DNA of 6,016 nt from Azovibrio restrictus (lineage in GTDB: Bacteria; Pseudomonadota; Gammaproteobacteria; Burkholderiales; Rhodocyclaceae), in NCBI GenBank assembly GCA_003252145.1, contig QKDJ01000058.1:1-6016 (forward strand). Reading direction: 5' to 3'. Made by a program: the position numbers and the translations under genes. The notes below the pieces were generated by a model that saw only the letters and a program-made list of their open reading frames with translations, was not told the origin of the DNA and ran no database searches. This document shows, piece after piece, positions 1 through 6,016 of the stretch (within the stretch, counting starts at the first letter, position 1; each line of letters starts with the position of its first letter).

Positions 1-1118
1 CCCGGCACGGTTTCCACCACCCGGATGGACACCAGGGCCAGGGCGCGGGCCAGATCCCGGGCCAGATTCACGATTTGGGAGCCCTTGACCCCGGTAGCCG
101 GGTCGATTTCGTAACGGGTAATTACCGGCCCGGGCAGAGCGGCCAGCACCTTCACCTGCACGCCGAAATCAGCCAGCTTGCGCTCGATGAGGCGGGAGGT
201 GAATTCCAGGGTATCCGCGGCCACGGTCTCCACCTGGGCGGGAATGGGGTCCAGCAGATGCAGGGGTGGCAGTTGGCCACCGATGATGGCTTCCGGGAAC
301 AGGGCGGCCTGTTTCTCCCGCTCGATACGCTTTTCCGCCTTGGGGGACACCACCACTTCCACAGGGGCTGGCGGCTCGATGAAGATGGGTTCCTGGAACT
401 CCACCTTTTTCTTCTCTTCTTCCACCACGGCTTCCCGCTGCTGGGCCACGGTGCGACCGATACGCTGATCCTGCCAGCGCTCATAAAAACCGAAGACGGT
501 GAAATAGGCTTTCTCCAAGCTGCTGCCCAGGGCCTCAAAGAACCACAGCCAGGACATGCCGGAAAAGATGCTCCAACCCACGGCCATGGCCGCCAGTAGC
601 AACAGGGTGGCACCCGTATAACCCATGGCCATCCCCAGGGCACCGCCCACTTCCACTCCCAACAGGCCACCCGGTGCCATGGGCAGGTCCGTATGGCTGG
701 TATAGAAGCGCAGGGCCTCCAGGGCCGCACTGGCCGTCAGCAACAGCAGGAAGCCCCCGAGGGAAATCACCAGGGGGCGACGATCCCGCATCCCTTCATC
801 CTCGGAAAACCCGTTCAGGTGGCGATAGCCCCACCAGACGAACATGAGCAGCAACACGATCCACCACCAGGCGGAGATGCCGAACAGGAACAACAGCAGA
901 TCGGAAATCCAGGCCCCGGCCCGACCGGCAGGATTCTGAAGAATGGGCGCACCCACCGCATGGGACCAACCCGGATCGCCCGGATGGTAGCCCCAGAGGG
1001 AAAGGGCCAGAAAGAGGGCCAGCGCGCCCACCACCAACCAACGGGATTCCTGCAACAGAACACCGATTTTTTCTGGGAGGGGACTAGGGGTTTCCTGGCG
1101 ACGGGATGAGGCTGCCAT
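1..1118 (-). CDS. ftsK: DNA translocase FtsK, N-terminal part (cut by left edge)
   Basis: FtsK is the septum-anchored DNA pump that moves the chromosome terminus through the closing division site and activates XerCD recombination at dif. The 372 complete codons present show a short cytoplasmic N-terminus, about four membrane segments (roughly residues 27-43, 72-96, 115-136 and 158-184), a charged stretch (about 228-275), and the start of the motor alpha domain. The motif PGPVITRYEIDPATGVK (329-345) and the segment NLARDLARAL (351-360) are near-diagnostic. The Walker motifs and the gamma DNA-reading domain lie beyond the window. The start is chosen because an AGGAG Shine-Dalgarno (1127-1131) lies 8 nt upstream and the N-terminus fits the family. 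The linker between the last membrane segment and the alpha domain is only about 90-100 residues, against several hundred in E. coli FtsK, so this is a short SpoIIIE-like form. It is divergent from trxB. The family call is very secure. Confidence 0.96.
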   Translation of the reverse strand, partial: MAASSRRQETPSPLPEKIGVLLQESRWLVVGALALFLALSLWGYHPGDPGWSHAVGAPILQNPAGRAGAWISDLLLFLFGISAWWWIVLLLMFVWWGYRHLNGFSEDEGMRDRRPLVISLGGFLLLLTASAALEALRFYTSHTDLPMAPGGLLGVEVGGALGMAMGYTGATLLLLAAMAVGWSIFSGMSWLWFFEALGSSLEKAYFTVFGFYERWQDQRIGRTVAQQREAVVEEEKKKVEFQEPIFIEPPAPVEVVVSPKAEKRIEREKQAALFPEAIIGGQLPPLHLLDPIPAQVETVAADTLEFTSRLIERKLADFGVQVKVLAALPGPVITRYEIDPATGVKGSQIVNLARDLARALALVSIRVVETVP

Positions 1119-1141
1119 GGGCAGTGCTCCTATATCAGTTC

Positions 1142-1154
1142 TATGCTCAGCATA
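1142..1154. repeat. Perfect 13-bp palindrome in the ftsK leader
   Basis: TATGCT-C-AGCATA is a perfect 6-bp inverted repeat around a single central base. It lies in the presumed untranslated leader of ftsK, between the candidate -10 hexamer (1202-1207) and the Shine-Dalgarno (1127-1131). It resembles a small operator more than an RNA hairpin, because a 1-nt loop cannot form. No regulator is recognised, and it does not match the LexA pattern expected if ftsK were SOS-controlled. Chance occurrence is possible. Confidence 0.4.
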
Positions 1155-1181
1155 CCGGCAATCACAACCGTTACACTTAAA

Positions 1182-2273
<1,092 letters not shown>

Positions 2274-2277
2274 TGCC

Positions 2278-2922
2278 ATGGCGCGGCGACGCGCCCTCCA
2301 TCCTGCCTTTGACGCCCTGGCCGGTCTGAACAAGAAATCGGCCAAGGCGCGCAAACCACGTCCCAAGCCCGCCCCCAAACCCCTCTCCCCCAGCGATCAA
2401 GCCCTGTTCAAGACGGCCATGGAAGGGGTACAGCCCCTGCCCCCCTCCAATCAGGCCCAACTGGAATCACCCAAACCCCGCCCCATGCCCCGCCAGCGCC
2501 GCCAGGATGATCTGGCCGCCCTGGCCGAAGCCCTGATGGGGCCCCTGTCTTTCGAAGACCGACTGGACATGGGCATTGAGGATGCCTTCATTCGCCCTGG
2601 CCTGCCCCGCCGCCTGCTCTCGGACCTGCGCAAGGGCCGCTGGGTGATTCAGGCAGAAGTGGACCTGCACGGTTTCACTAGGGAGGAAGCCCGGGAAGAA
2701 CTGGCTCATTTCCTAGCCGACTGCCTGTTAAGAGGCATGCGTTGCGTGCGCATCATTCACGGCAAGGGCCTGTCCTCTCCAGGAGGGGAATCCGTGCTCA
2801 AAGCCCTCTCCCGCAGTTGGCTGGCCCGCCGGGAAGAAATTCTGGCCTTCTGCCAGGCCAAACCCCACGACGGGGGTGAAGGGGCCTTGCTGGCACTCCT
2901 GAAAGCTCCCCGCTTCAAATGA
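2278..2922 (+). CDS. Smr-domain endonuclease-like protein (SmrA/YdaL-like)
   Basis: The 214-residue soluble protein has a basic, Pro/Lys/Arg-rich N-terminus (about 1-37), then DQALFKTAMEGVQPL (40-54), which resembles the N-terminal motif of the E. coli SmrA/YdaL family. A C-terminal Smr domain follows at about 125-212. Smr hallmarks are DLHG (129-132), IHGKG (160-164) and a glycine-rich GGEGALLALL (199-208). Smr domains are nucleases or nucleic-acid binders: SmrB cleaves mRNA on collided ribosomes, and SmrA has reported nuclease activity. The substrate here is not known. The ATG at 2278 is 4 bp after the trxB stop and has no clear Shine-Dalgarno, suggesting translational coupling. A longer open frame from 1999 overlaps the conserved trxB coding region and is unlikely. 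The family call is firm, the subfamily less so. Confidence 0.88.
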   Translation: MARRRALHPAFDALAGLNKKSAKARKPRPKPAPKPLSPSDQALFKTAMEGVQPLPPSNQAQLESPKPRPMPRQRRQDDLAALAEALMGPLSFEDRLDMGIEDAFIRPGLPRRLLSDLRKGRWVIQAEVDLHGFTREEAREELAHFLADCLLRGMRCVRIIHGKGLSSPGGESVLKALSRSWLARREEILAFCQAKPHDGGEGALLALLKAPRFK

Positions 2923-2959
2923 CAAAACCCCCGAAGGGATTGCCCTGCAGGGGTTTTGT
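2922..2959. terminator. Hairpin terminator between convergent operons
   Basis: ACAAAACCCC (2922-2931) pairs perfectly with GGGGTTTTGT (2950-2959). Within the 18-nt loop, AGGG (2935-2938) can pair with CCCT (2943-2946). The A-run/C-run arm architecture puts a T-run at the 3' side of the stem when read from either strand, so it could serve trxB-smr and the opposing glnB transcript alike. A long U-tract beyond the stem is missing, so efficiency is uncertain. The first base of the stem is the last base of the smr stop codon. Confidence 0.6.
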
Positions 2960-2964
2960 GCTGG

Positions 2965-2982
2965 ATTCCAGCAAACTGGAAT
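2965..2982. terminator. Second short hairpin after glnB
   Basis: ATTCCAG (2965-2971) and CTGGAAT (2976-2982) form a 7-bp stem with a 4-nt CAAA loop, only 7 nt before the glnB stop codon end on the other strand. It is the first structure met by transcripts leaving glnB, followed by the larger hairpin at 2922-2959. It lacks a T-tract, so it may be a transcript 3'-end stabiliser rather than a terminator on its own. Confidence 0.4.
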
Positions 2983-2989
2983 TTACAGA

Positions 2990-3346
<357 letters not shown>

Positions 3347-4969
3347 TCAGAATTCATCACGATAGCGGTTGGTTATTGGATACCGCCAATCCTTGCCAAA
3401 GCCGCGGGGTGTGATGCGTATCCCCACGGGGGCTTGCCGACGCTTGTATTCGGCGATGCGCAGCAGCCGTACCACCTTGCGCACGGCCTCATCAGACAAT
3501 CCTGAGGCCACCAGTTCCCTTGGACTCTTATCTTCTTCCATGTATCCCTGAACGATAGCATCAAGTACTTCGTATTCGGGCAGGGAGTCCTGATCCTTCT
3601 GATCCGGGCGCAGTTCTGCCGAAGGGGGCCGGACGATAATGTTTTCGGGAATGGGCGGGCACTCGGGGGTCAAACTGTTGCGATAACGGGAGAGCCGATA
3701 CACCAGGGTCTTGTAAACATCCTTGATGACAGCAAAGCCCCCAGCCATGTCCCCGTACAGGGTACAGTAGCCCACGGCCATTTCCGACTTGTTACCCGTG
3801 GTCAGCACCAGGGAACCGGTTTTGTTGGACAGGGCCATGAGGATCACCCCCCGGGCCCGGGCCTGAATATTTTCTTCGGTGGTATCCACCGCCGTACCGG
3901 CAAACTGACTGGCCAGCATGGATTCAAAAGCCTGCATGGCAGGCTGAATGCCGATTTCGTCATAGTGAATACCCAAGGCTTCCACCATGGCCCGTGAATC
4001 ATCCAGACTCATCTGGGCCGTGTAAGGGGAAGGCATCATCACCGCCCGCACCTTGTCGGCGCCCAGGGCATCCACGGCCACACATACGGTCAACGCAGAA
4101 TCAATACCACCGGACAGGCCGATCAGCACCCCGGGGAAACGATTTTTGCCCACATAGTCCCGCACGCCCAGCACCAGGGCCTGATAGGCCTCAGCCTCCT
4201 CCGGCAGCACCGGGGCCACAAGACCCGGCTGGATGTCGCCATCCAGATAATCCGCGAGGGCCACACCGGTTTCAAACTGGTGCTGCCGAGCCATGATGGC
4301 GCCCGCCTTGTTCATGGCGAAGGAGCCTCCATCGAAGACCAGCTCGTCCTGACCGCCCACCAGATTCACATACACGACAGGCAGACCGATTTCCACCACG
4401 CGGCTGGCCAGTACCCGTGCTCGCTCAGGTTGTTTACCCAGGTGACAAGGAGAAGCATTGAGCACCAGCAGCAATTCGGCACCCGCATCCCGGGCCAAAC
4501 GAGCCGGGTCCGGATTCCAGACGTCCTCGCACACGGCCAGCCCGCAGCGCACGCCCTTGATATCCACCACCAGGGGCGCATCCCCTGGAGTGAAGTAACG
4601 CACCTCGTCAAACACCTCTGCATTGGGCAGGCGATGCTTGCGGTAGGTCAGGGGCTCCCTGCCGGGCTGCAAGACCGTCGCGCAGTTGTAGCGCTTGCCA
4701 TCAATCAGGGCGGGATGGCCCAGCACCAGGGCAATATCGGTCACCCGGCGCGACAACTCCTGCACGGCCAGATCACAGGCCCGCAGAAAATCCGGACGCA
4801 GCAGCAGATCTTCCGGGGGATAACCGCACAGAGCCAGCTCCGGGGTCAGCACCACATCGGCACCTGCCAGCCAGGCTTCCCGGGCAGCAGTTGCGATAAG
4901 TTCCACGTTGGCATCCAGATCGCCCAGAACCGGATTGATCTGGGCCATGGCGATTTTTAGAGAGGACAT
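3347..4969 (-). CDS. nadE: Glutamine-dependent NAD+ synthetase NadE
   Basis: The enzyme converts deamido-NAD+ (nicotinate adenine dinucleotide) to NAD+ with ATP, taking ammonia from glutamine. It is the last step of NAD+ biosynthesis. The 540 residues comprise an N-terminal nitrilase-type glutaminase domain (about 4-245) and a C-terminal synthetase domain (about 262-540). The glutaminase triad is visible as Glu44 in TPELALCGYPPEDLL, Lys111 in RKHRLPN and Cys147 in CEDVW. The synthetase shows the PP-loop LSGGIDS (285-291) and TTGNKSE (390-396). An in-frame TAG (4979-4981) lies 9 nt before the ATG, so no upstream extension exists. No Shine-Dalgarno is visible, and a TATAGT hexamer sits at 4978-4983, compatible with a leaderless message. 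glnB follows 18 bp downstream. ppa lies upstream on the same strand, behind a terminator. Confidence 0.97.
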   Translation of the reverse strand: MSSLKIAMAQINPVLGDLDANVELIATAAREAWLAGADVVLTPELALCGYPPEDLLLRPDFLRACDLAVQELSRRVTDIALVLGHPALIDGKRYNCATVLQPGREPLTYRKHRLPNAEVFDEVRYFTPGDAPLVVDIKGVRCGLAVCEDVWNPDPARLARDAGAELLLVLNASPCHLGKQPERARVLASRVVEIGLPVVYVNLVGGQDELVFDGGSFAMNKAGAIMARQHQFETGVALADYLDGDIQPGLVAPVLPEEAEAYQALVLGVRDYVGKNRFPGVLIGLSGGIDSALTVCVAVDALGADKVRAVMMPSPYTAQMSLDDSRAMVEALGIHYDEIGIQPAMQAFESMLASQFAGTAVDTTEENIQARARGVILMALSNKTGSLVLTTGNKSEMAVGYCTLYGDMAGGFAVIKDVYKTLVYRLSRYRNSLTPECPPIPENIIVRPPSAELRPDQKDQDSLPEYEVLDAIVQGYMEEDKSPRELVASGLSDEAVRKVVRLLRIAEYKRRQAPVGIRITPRGFGKDWRYPITNRYRDEF

Positions 4970-4977
4970 GGGGCGCC

Positions 4978-4983
4978 ACTATA
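4978..4983 (-). promoter_or_regulatory. Candidate nadE -10 element giving a near-leaderless mRNA
   Basis: On the minus strand TATAGT (5 of 6 to TATAAT) ends 8 nt before the nadE ATG, which would place transcription start within about 0-2 nt of the start codon. No convincing -35 lies at 16-18 bp, because that stretch is inside the GC-rich terminator stem (4990-5016). The alternative is that nadE is expressed by read-through from ppa. Confidence 0.35.
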
Positions 4984-4984
4984 C

Positions 4985-5016
4985 AAAAAACAACGCCCGC
5001 CAGGGGCGGGCATTGT
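4985..5016 (-). terminator. Intrinsic terminator of ppa
   Basis: Read on the minus strand, ACAATGCCCGCC and GGCGGGCGTTGT form a 12-bp stem (one G-U pair) around a CCT loop, followed at once by a run of T residues (complement of the A-run 4985-4990). The GC-rich 7-bp core is perfect. It begins 20 bp after the ppa stop codon and ends 15 bp before the nadE start codon, so it should uncouple most nadE transcription from ppa. Confidence 0.88.
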
Positions 5017-5036
5017 GAGTGAATCACGAAAGCCGA

Positions 5037-5585
5037 TCAGAAATTGGGCTTTTGCTTGGCGTCCTCGAAACGCTTCACAGAGTCCAGGATTTCCTGCTTG
5101 GCGGCATCCAGGCCCTTCCAGCCCTTGACCTTGACCCACTTGCCCTTTTCCAGATCCTTGTAGTGCTCGAAGAAGTGAGCGATCTGTTGCAGTAGCAGGG
5201 GTTGCAGGTCGTCGGTGCTTTGCACCTTGTCGTAGATGGGGGTCAGCTTGGAGACGGGCACGGCCACCAGCTTGGCATCGATACCGGACTCGTCTTCCAT
5301 TTCCAGCATGCCCAGGGGACGGCAGCGCACCACCACACCGGGTTGCAAGGGATAGGGAGCCACCACCAGCACGTCCACCGGGTCACCGTCATCGGACAGG
5401 GTGTGGGGAATGAAGCCATAGTCGCAGGGGTAGTGCATGGGGGTGGCCATGAAGCGGTCCACCAGGACGCAACCGGAATCCTTGTCCAGTTCGTACTTGA
5501 TACCCGGGGTATTGGCGGGAATCTCGATGACTACGTTGAAGTCGTTGGGAATGTCCTTGCCGATGGACAGGGCTTCGATATTCAT
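5037..5585 (-). CDS. ppa: Inorganic pyrophosphatase (family I)
   Basis: This cytoplasmic Mg2+-dependent enzyme hydrolyses pyrophosphate to two phosphates, pulling biosynthetic reactions such as nucleic acid, aminoacyl-tRNA and NAD+ synthesis forward. The 182-residue product is close to the E. coli enzyme (about 175). The family signature DGDPVDVLV (66-74) supplies metal-ligand aspartates 66, 68 and 71. Asp98 and Asp103 in the [15 protein letters not shown] segment are the further metal-site acids. Glu21, Lys30, Arg44, Tyr56 (in [10 protein letters not shown]) and the [10 protein letters not shown] segment (141-150) match active-site positions. The ATG at 5585 has a GGAGA Shine-Dalgarno (5595-5599) 9 nt upstream. 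A longer open frame from 5624 would begin inside the -10 hexamer and is rejected. It appears to be a single-gene unit with its own promoter and terminator. Confidence 0.97.
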   Translation of the reverse strand: MNIEALSIGKDIPNDFNVVIEIPANTPGIKYELDKDSGCVLVDRFMATPMHYPCDYGFIPHTLSDDGDPVDVLVVAPYPLQPGVVVRCRPLGMLEMEDESGIDAKLVAVPVSKLTPIYDKVQSTDDLQPLLLQQIAHFFEHYKDLEKGKWVKVKGWKGLDAAKQEILDSVKRFEDAKQKPNF

Positions 5586-5623
5586 TGTGTTGCGTCTCCG
5601 AGAATAAGTAAGGGAAAACCACA

Positions 5624-5652
5624 ATTATAACGCCAGCCCGGTCCGGACCCAA
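5624..5652 (-). promoter_or_regulatory. ppa promoter
   Basis: On the minus strand TTGGGT (5647-5652) and a perfect TATAAT (5624-5629) are separated by exactly 17 bp, a good sigma-70 layout with the TTG half of the -35 intact. Transcription from about 5617 would give a leader of about 32 nt containing the GGAGA Shine-Dalgarno. This is the best-formed promoter in the window, fitting a constitutively expressed housekeeping enzyme. Confidence 0.7.
5640..5649. repeat. 10-bp palindrome in the ppa promoter spacer
   Basis: GGTCCGGACC is a perfect palindrome lying between the -35 and -10 of the ppa promoter and overlapping the edge of the -35. Such placement would suit a repressor operator, but GC-rich 10-bp palindromes occur by chance in this type of genome and no known site is matched. 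Confidence 0.25.
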
Positions 5653-5764
5653 TGGGCTTATCAAGTTGATTGCACGGTCACTTTAGCCCTCACCCAAACC
5701 CAATCGGCCAGTTGTAAAAAGACAACACTCAAACAAGGGGCTTCACCAAGCCACCTCCACCCAT

Positions 5765-5778
5765 TTGACTTAAATCAT
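5765..5778. promoter_or_regulatory. FNR/Anr-like binding site
   Basis: TTGAC-TTAA-ATCAT matches 8 of the 10 specified positions of the FNR consensus TTGAT-N4-ATCAA. FNR-family regulators control genes in response to oxygen limitation. It lies about 190 bp upstream of the right-edge start codon and about 180 bp from the ppa start. Being in an AT-rich stretch, it may be coincidental. Confidence 0.35.
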
Positions 5779-5808
5779 ATTCGACTTAACAATAAGAATT
5801 AGTTGCAA

Positions 5809-5836
5809 TTGATAACGACTAACGGTCGCAGTTAAT
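5809..5836 (+). promoter_or_regulatory. Candidate upstream promoter for the right-edge gene
   Basis: TTGATA (5809-5814, 5 of 6 to the -35 consensus) and GTTAAT (5831-5836, 4 of 6 to the -10) are 16 bp apart. Transcription would start near 5843, placing the FNR-like site about 71 bp upstream, a spacing typical of class I activation. The match is weak and competes with the hexamer at 5882. Confidence 0.25.
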
Positions 5837-5848
5837 TTGCATACACAA

Positions 5849-5875
5849 CCGATTATCAGAAGAACTGATGGTCGG
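5849..5875 (+). repeat. 11-bp imperfect inverted repeat upstream of the right-edge gene
   Basis: CCGATTATCAG (5849-5859) and CTGATGGTCGG (5865-5875) flank an AAGAA spacer. As DNA the arms are complementary at 9 of 11 positions. As RNA the two mismatches are U-G wobbles, so all 11 pairs can form. It lies where a -35 would be expected for the TATAAA hexamer at 5882-5887, so it could be an operator. If transcription begins further upstream it could instead be a leader hairpin. Confidence 0.5.
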
Positions 5876-5881
5876 AATTTC

Positions 5882-5887
5882 TATAAA
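5882..5887 (+). promoter_or_regulatory. Candidate -10 hexamer of the right-edge gene
   Basis: TATAAA (5 of 6 to consensus) lies 75 bp upstream of the ATG at 5963, with no recognisable -35 17 bp upstream, where the inverted repeat sits instead. This would be an activator-dependent arrangement if real. Confidence 0.3.
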
Positions 5888-5900
5888 TCGCCCTCAAGCA

Positions 5901-5940
5901 AGCCAGCCATCGCCAGCATGCCGGACCGGTCAGCCAGCCA
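5901..5940 (+). repeat. AGCCAGCCA direct repeat in the leader
   Basis: AGCCAGCCA occurs at 5901-5909 and again at 5932-5940, a 31-bp period, with a related CGCCAGCA (5911-5918) between them. It lies just upstream of the Shine-Dalgarno of the right-edge gene. Function is unknown and low-complexity coincidence is possible. Confidence 0.35.
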
Positions 5941-5962
5941 GAGGTACTAGGGAGCCTTACTC

Positions 5963-6016
5963 ATGCTGTCTGCCAAGAAACTTGTATCCGCCCTGGCCCT
6001 TTCGGCTGCACTCTCC
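5963..6016 (+). CDS. Start of an exported protein gene (cut by right edge)
   Basis: Only 18 codons are present, reading MLSAKKLVSALALSAALS. Two lysines at 5-6 followed by an uninterrupted Leu/Ala/Val/Ser core look like the n- and h-regions of a Sec signal peptide. No cleavage site or lipobox cysteine is reached. A GGGAG Shine-Dalgarno (5950-5954) sits 8 nt before the ATG, which makes the start convincing. The mature protein, probably periplasmic or outer-membrane, cannot be identified from this fragment. It is divergent from ppa, with a 377-bp spacer. Confidence 0.75.
   Translation, partial: MLSAKKLVSALALSAALS

Larger units (their letters stand above)
5653..5962. other. Intergenic regulatory region without a gene
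   Basis: About 310 bp between the ppa promoter and the right-edge gene hold no credible reading frame or RNA gene that I recognise. The stretch 5763-5860 is markedly AT-rich compared with the surrounding coding DNA and contains an FNR-like site, GACTTAA/GACTAAC repeats and candidate promoter hexamers. Two small hairpins are possible at 5711-5726 (GTTGT/ACAAC) and 5739-5752 (GGCTT/AAGCC). A stronger inverted repeat follows at 5849-5875. The length and composition suggest that the downstream gene is regulated rather than constitutive. Confidence 0.6.

Noticed and set aside
152..730. 192-codon minus-strand frame rich in Trp/Pro/Arg within ftsK
   Set aside because: It is an out-of-frame reading of ftsK. 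The true frame shows the FtsK membrane and alpha-domain motifs.
4280..4960. 226-codon open frame antisense to nadE
   Set aside because: Composition is His/Gln-rich, it mirrors the codon bias of the real nadE frame, and it has no recognisable domain.
5586..5624. Upstream extension of ppa from 5624
   Set aside because: The start would lie inside the -10 hexamer, and the ATG at 5585 has a proper Shine-Dalgarno and the family-typical N-terminus.
5202..5630. 142-codon plus-strand frame opposite ppa
   Set aside because: It is a His/Gly/Val-rich shadow of the conserved ppa frame.
5791..5809. Possible Fur box upstream of the right-edge gene
   Set aside because: Only a partial match (about 13 of 18) in AT-rich DNA with mismatches in the central dyad, which is too weak to call.
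5800..5962. Sigma-54 promoter for the right-edge gene
   Set aside because: No GG-N10-GC element with acceptable flanks was found on the plus strand.

Overview
The window is about 6 kb of GC-rich chromosomal DNA (only the intergenic spacers are AT-rich). It carries conserved bacterial housekeeping genes and no mobile element, CRISPR array, rRNA or tRNA that I can see. Protein sequences and gene order (short-linker FtsK divergent from TrxB, a Smr-domain gene after trxB, glutamine-dependent NadE followed by GlnB-type PII, family I pyrophosphatase) point to a betaproteobacterium. A Rhodocyclales-like organism is my best guess, but this is inference from resemblance and no search was run.

Layout. 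Positions 1-1118 (minus) are the N-terminal 372 codons of ftsK, cut by the left edge. Positions 1119-1310 are a divergent spacer with a perfect TATAAT hexamer on each strand. trxB (1311-2273, plus) is followed after 4 bp by a Smr-domain protein gene (2278-2922, plus). A hairpin region (2922-2982) separates these from the convergent minus-strand genes. Reading leftward, those are ppa (5585-5037), an intrinsic terminator (5016-4985), nadE (4969-3347) and glnB (3328-2990), the last two forming an operon with an 18-bp gap. Positions 5586-5962 are a 377-bp regulatory spacer containing the ppa promoter, an AT-rich island with an FNR-like site and short repeats, and a strong imperfect inverted repeat. 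At 5963 a plus-strand gene begins, of which only an 18-residue signal-peptide-like start is present.

How the genes fit together. FtsK (division and chromosome translocation) and TrxB (thioredoxin reduction) are unrelated in function, but they are also neighbours in E. coli, where lrp lies between them. NadE uses glutamine as nitrogen donor for NAD+, and GlnB is the sensor of glutamine and 2-oxoglutarate status, so their operon pairing is functionally meaningful. Ppa hydrolyses the pyrophosphate released by reactions such as the NadE adenylation step. It sits just upstream of nadE but is separated from it by a terminator.

I found no clearly new biological system. The observations most worth checking are the apparently leaderless, Shine-Dalgarno-less start of nadE directly after the ppa terminator, and the structured upstream region of the unidentified exported-protein gene at the right edge.
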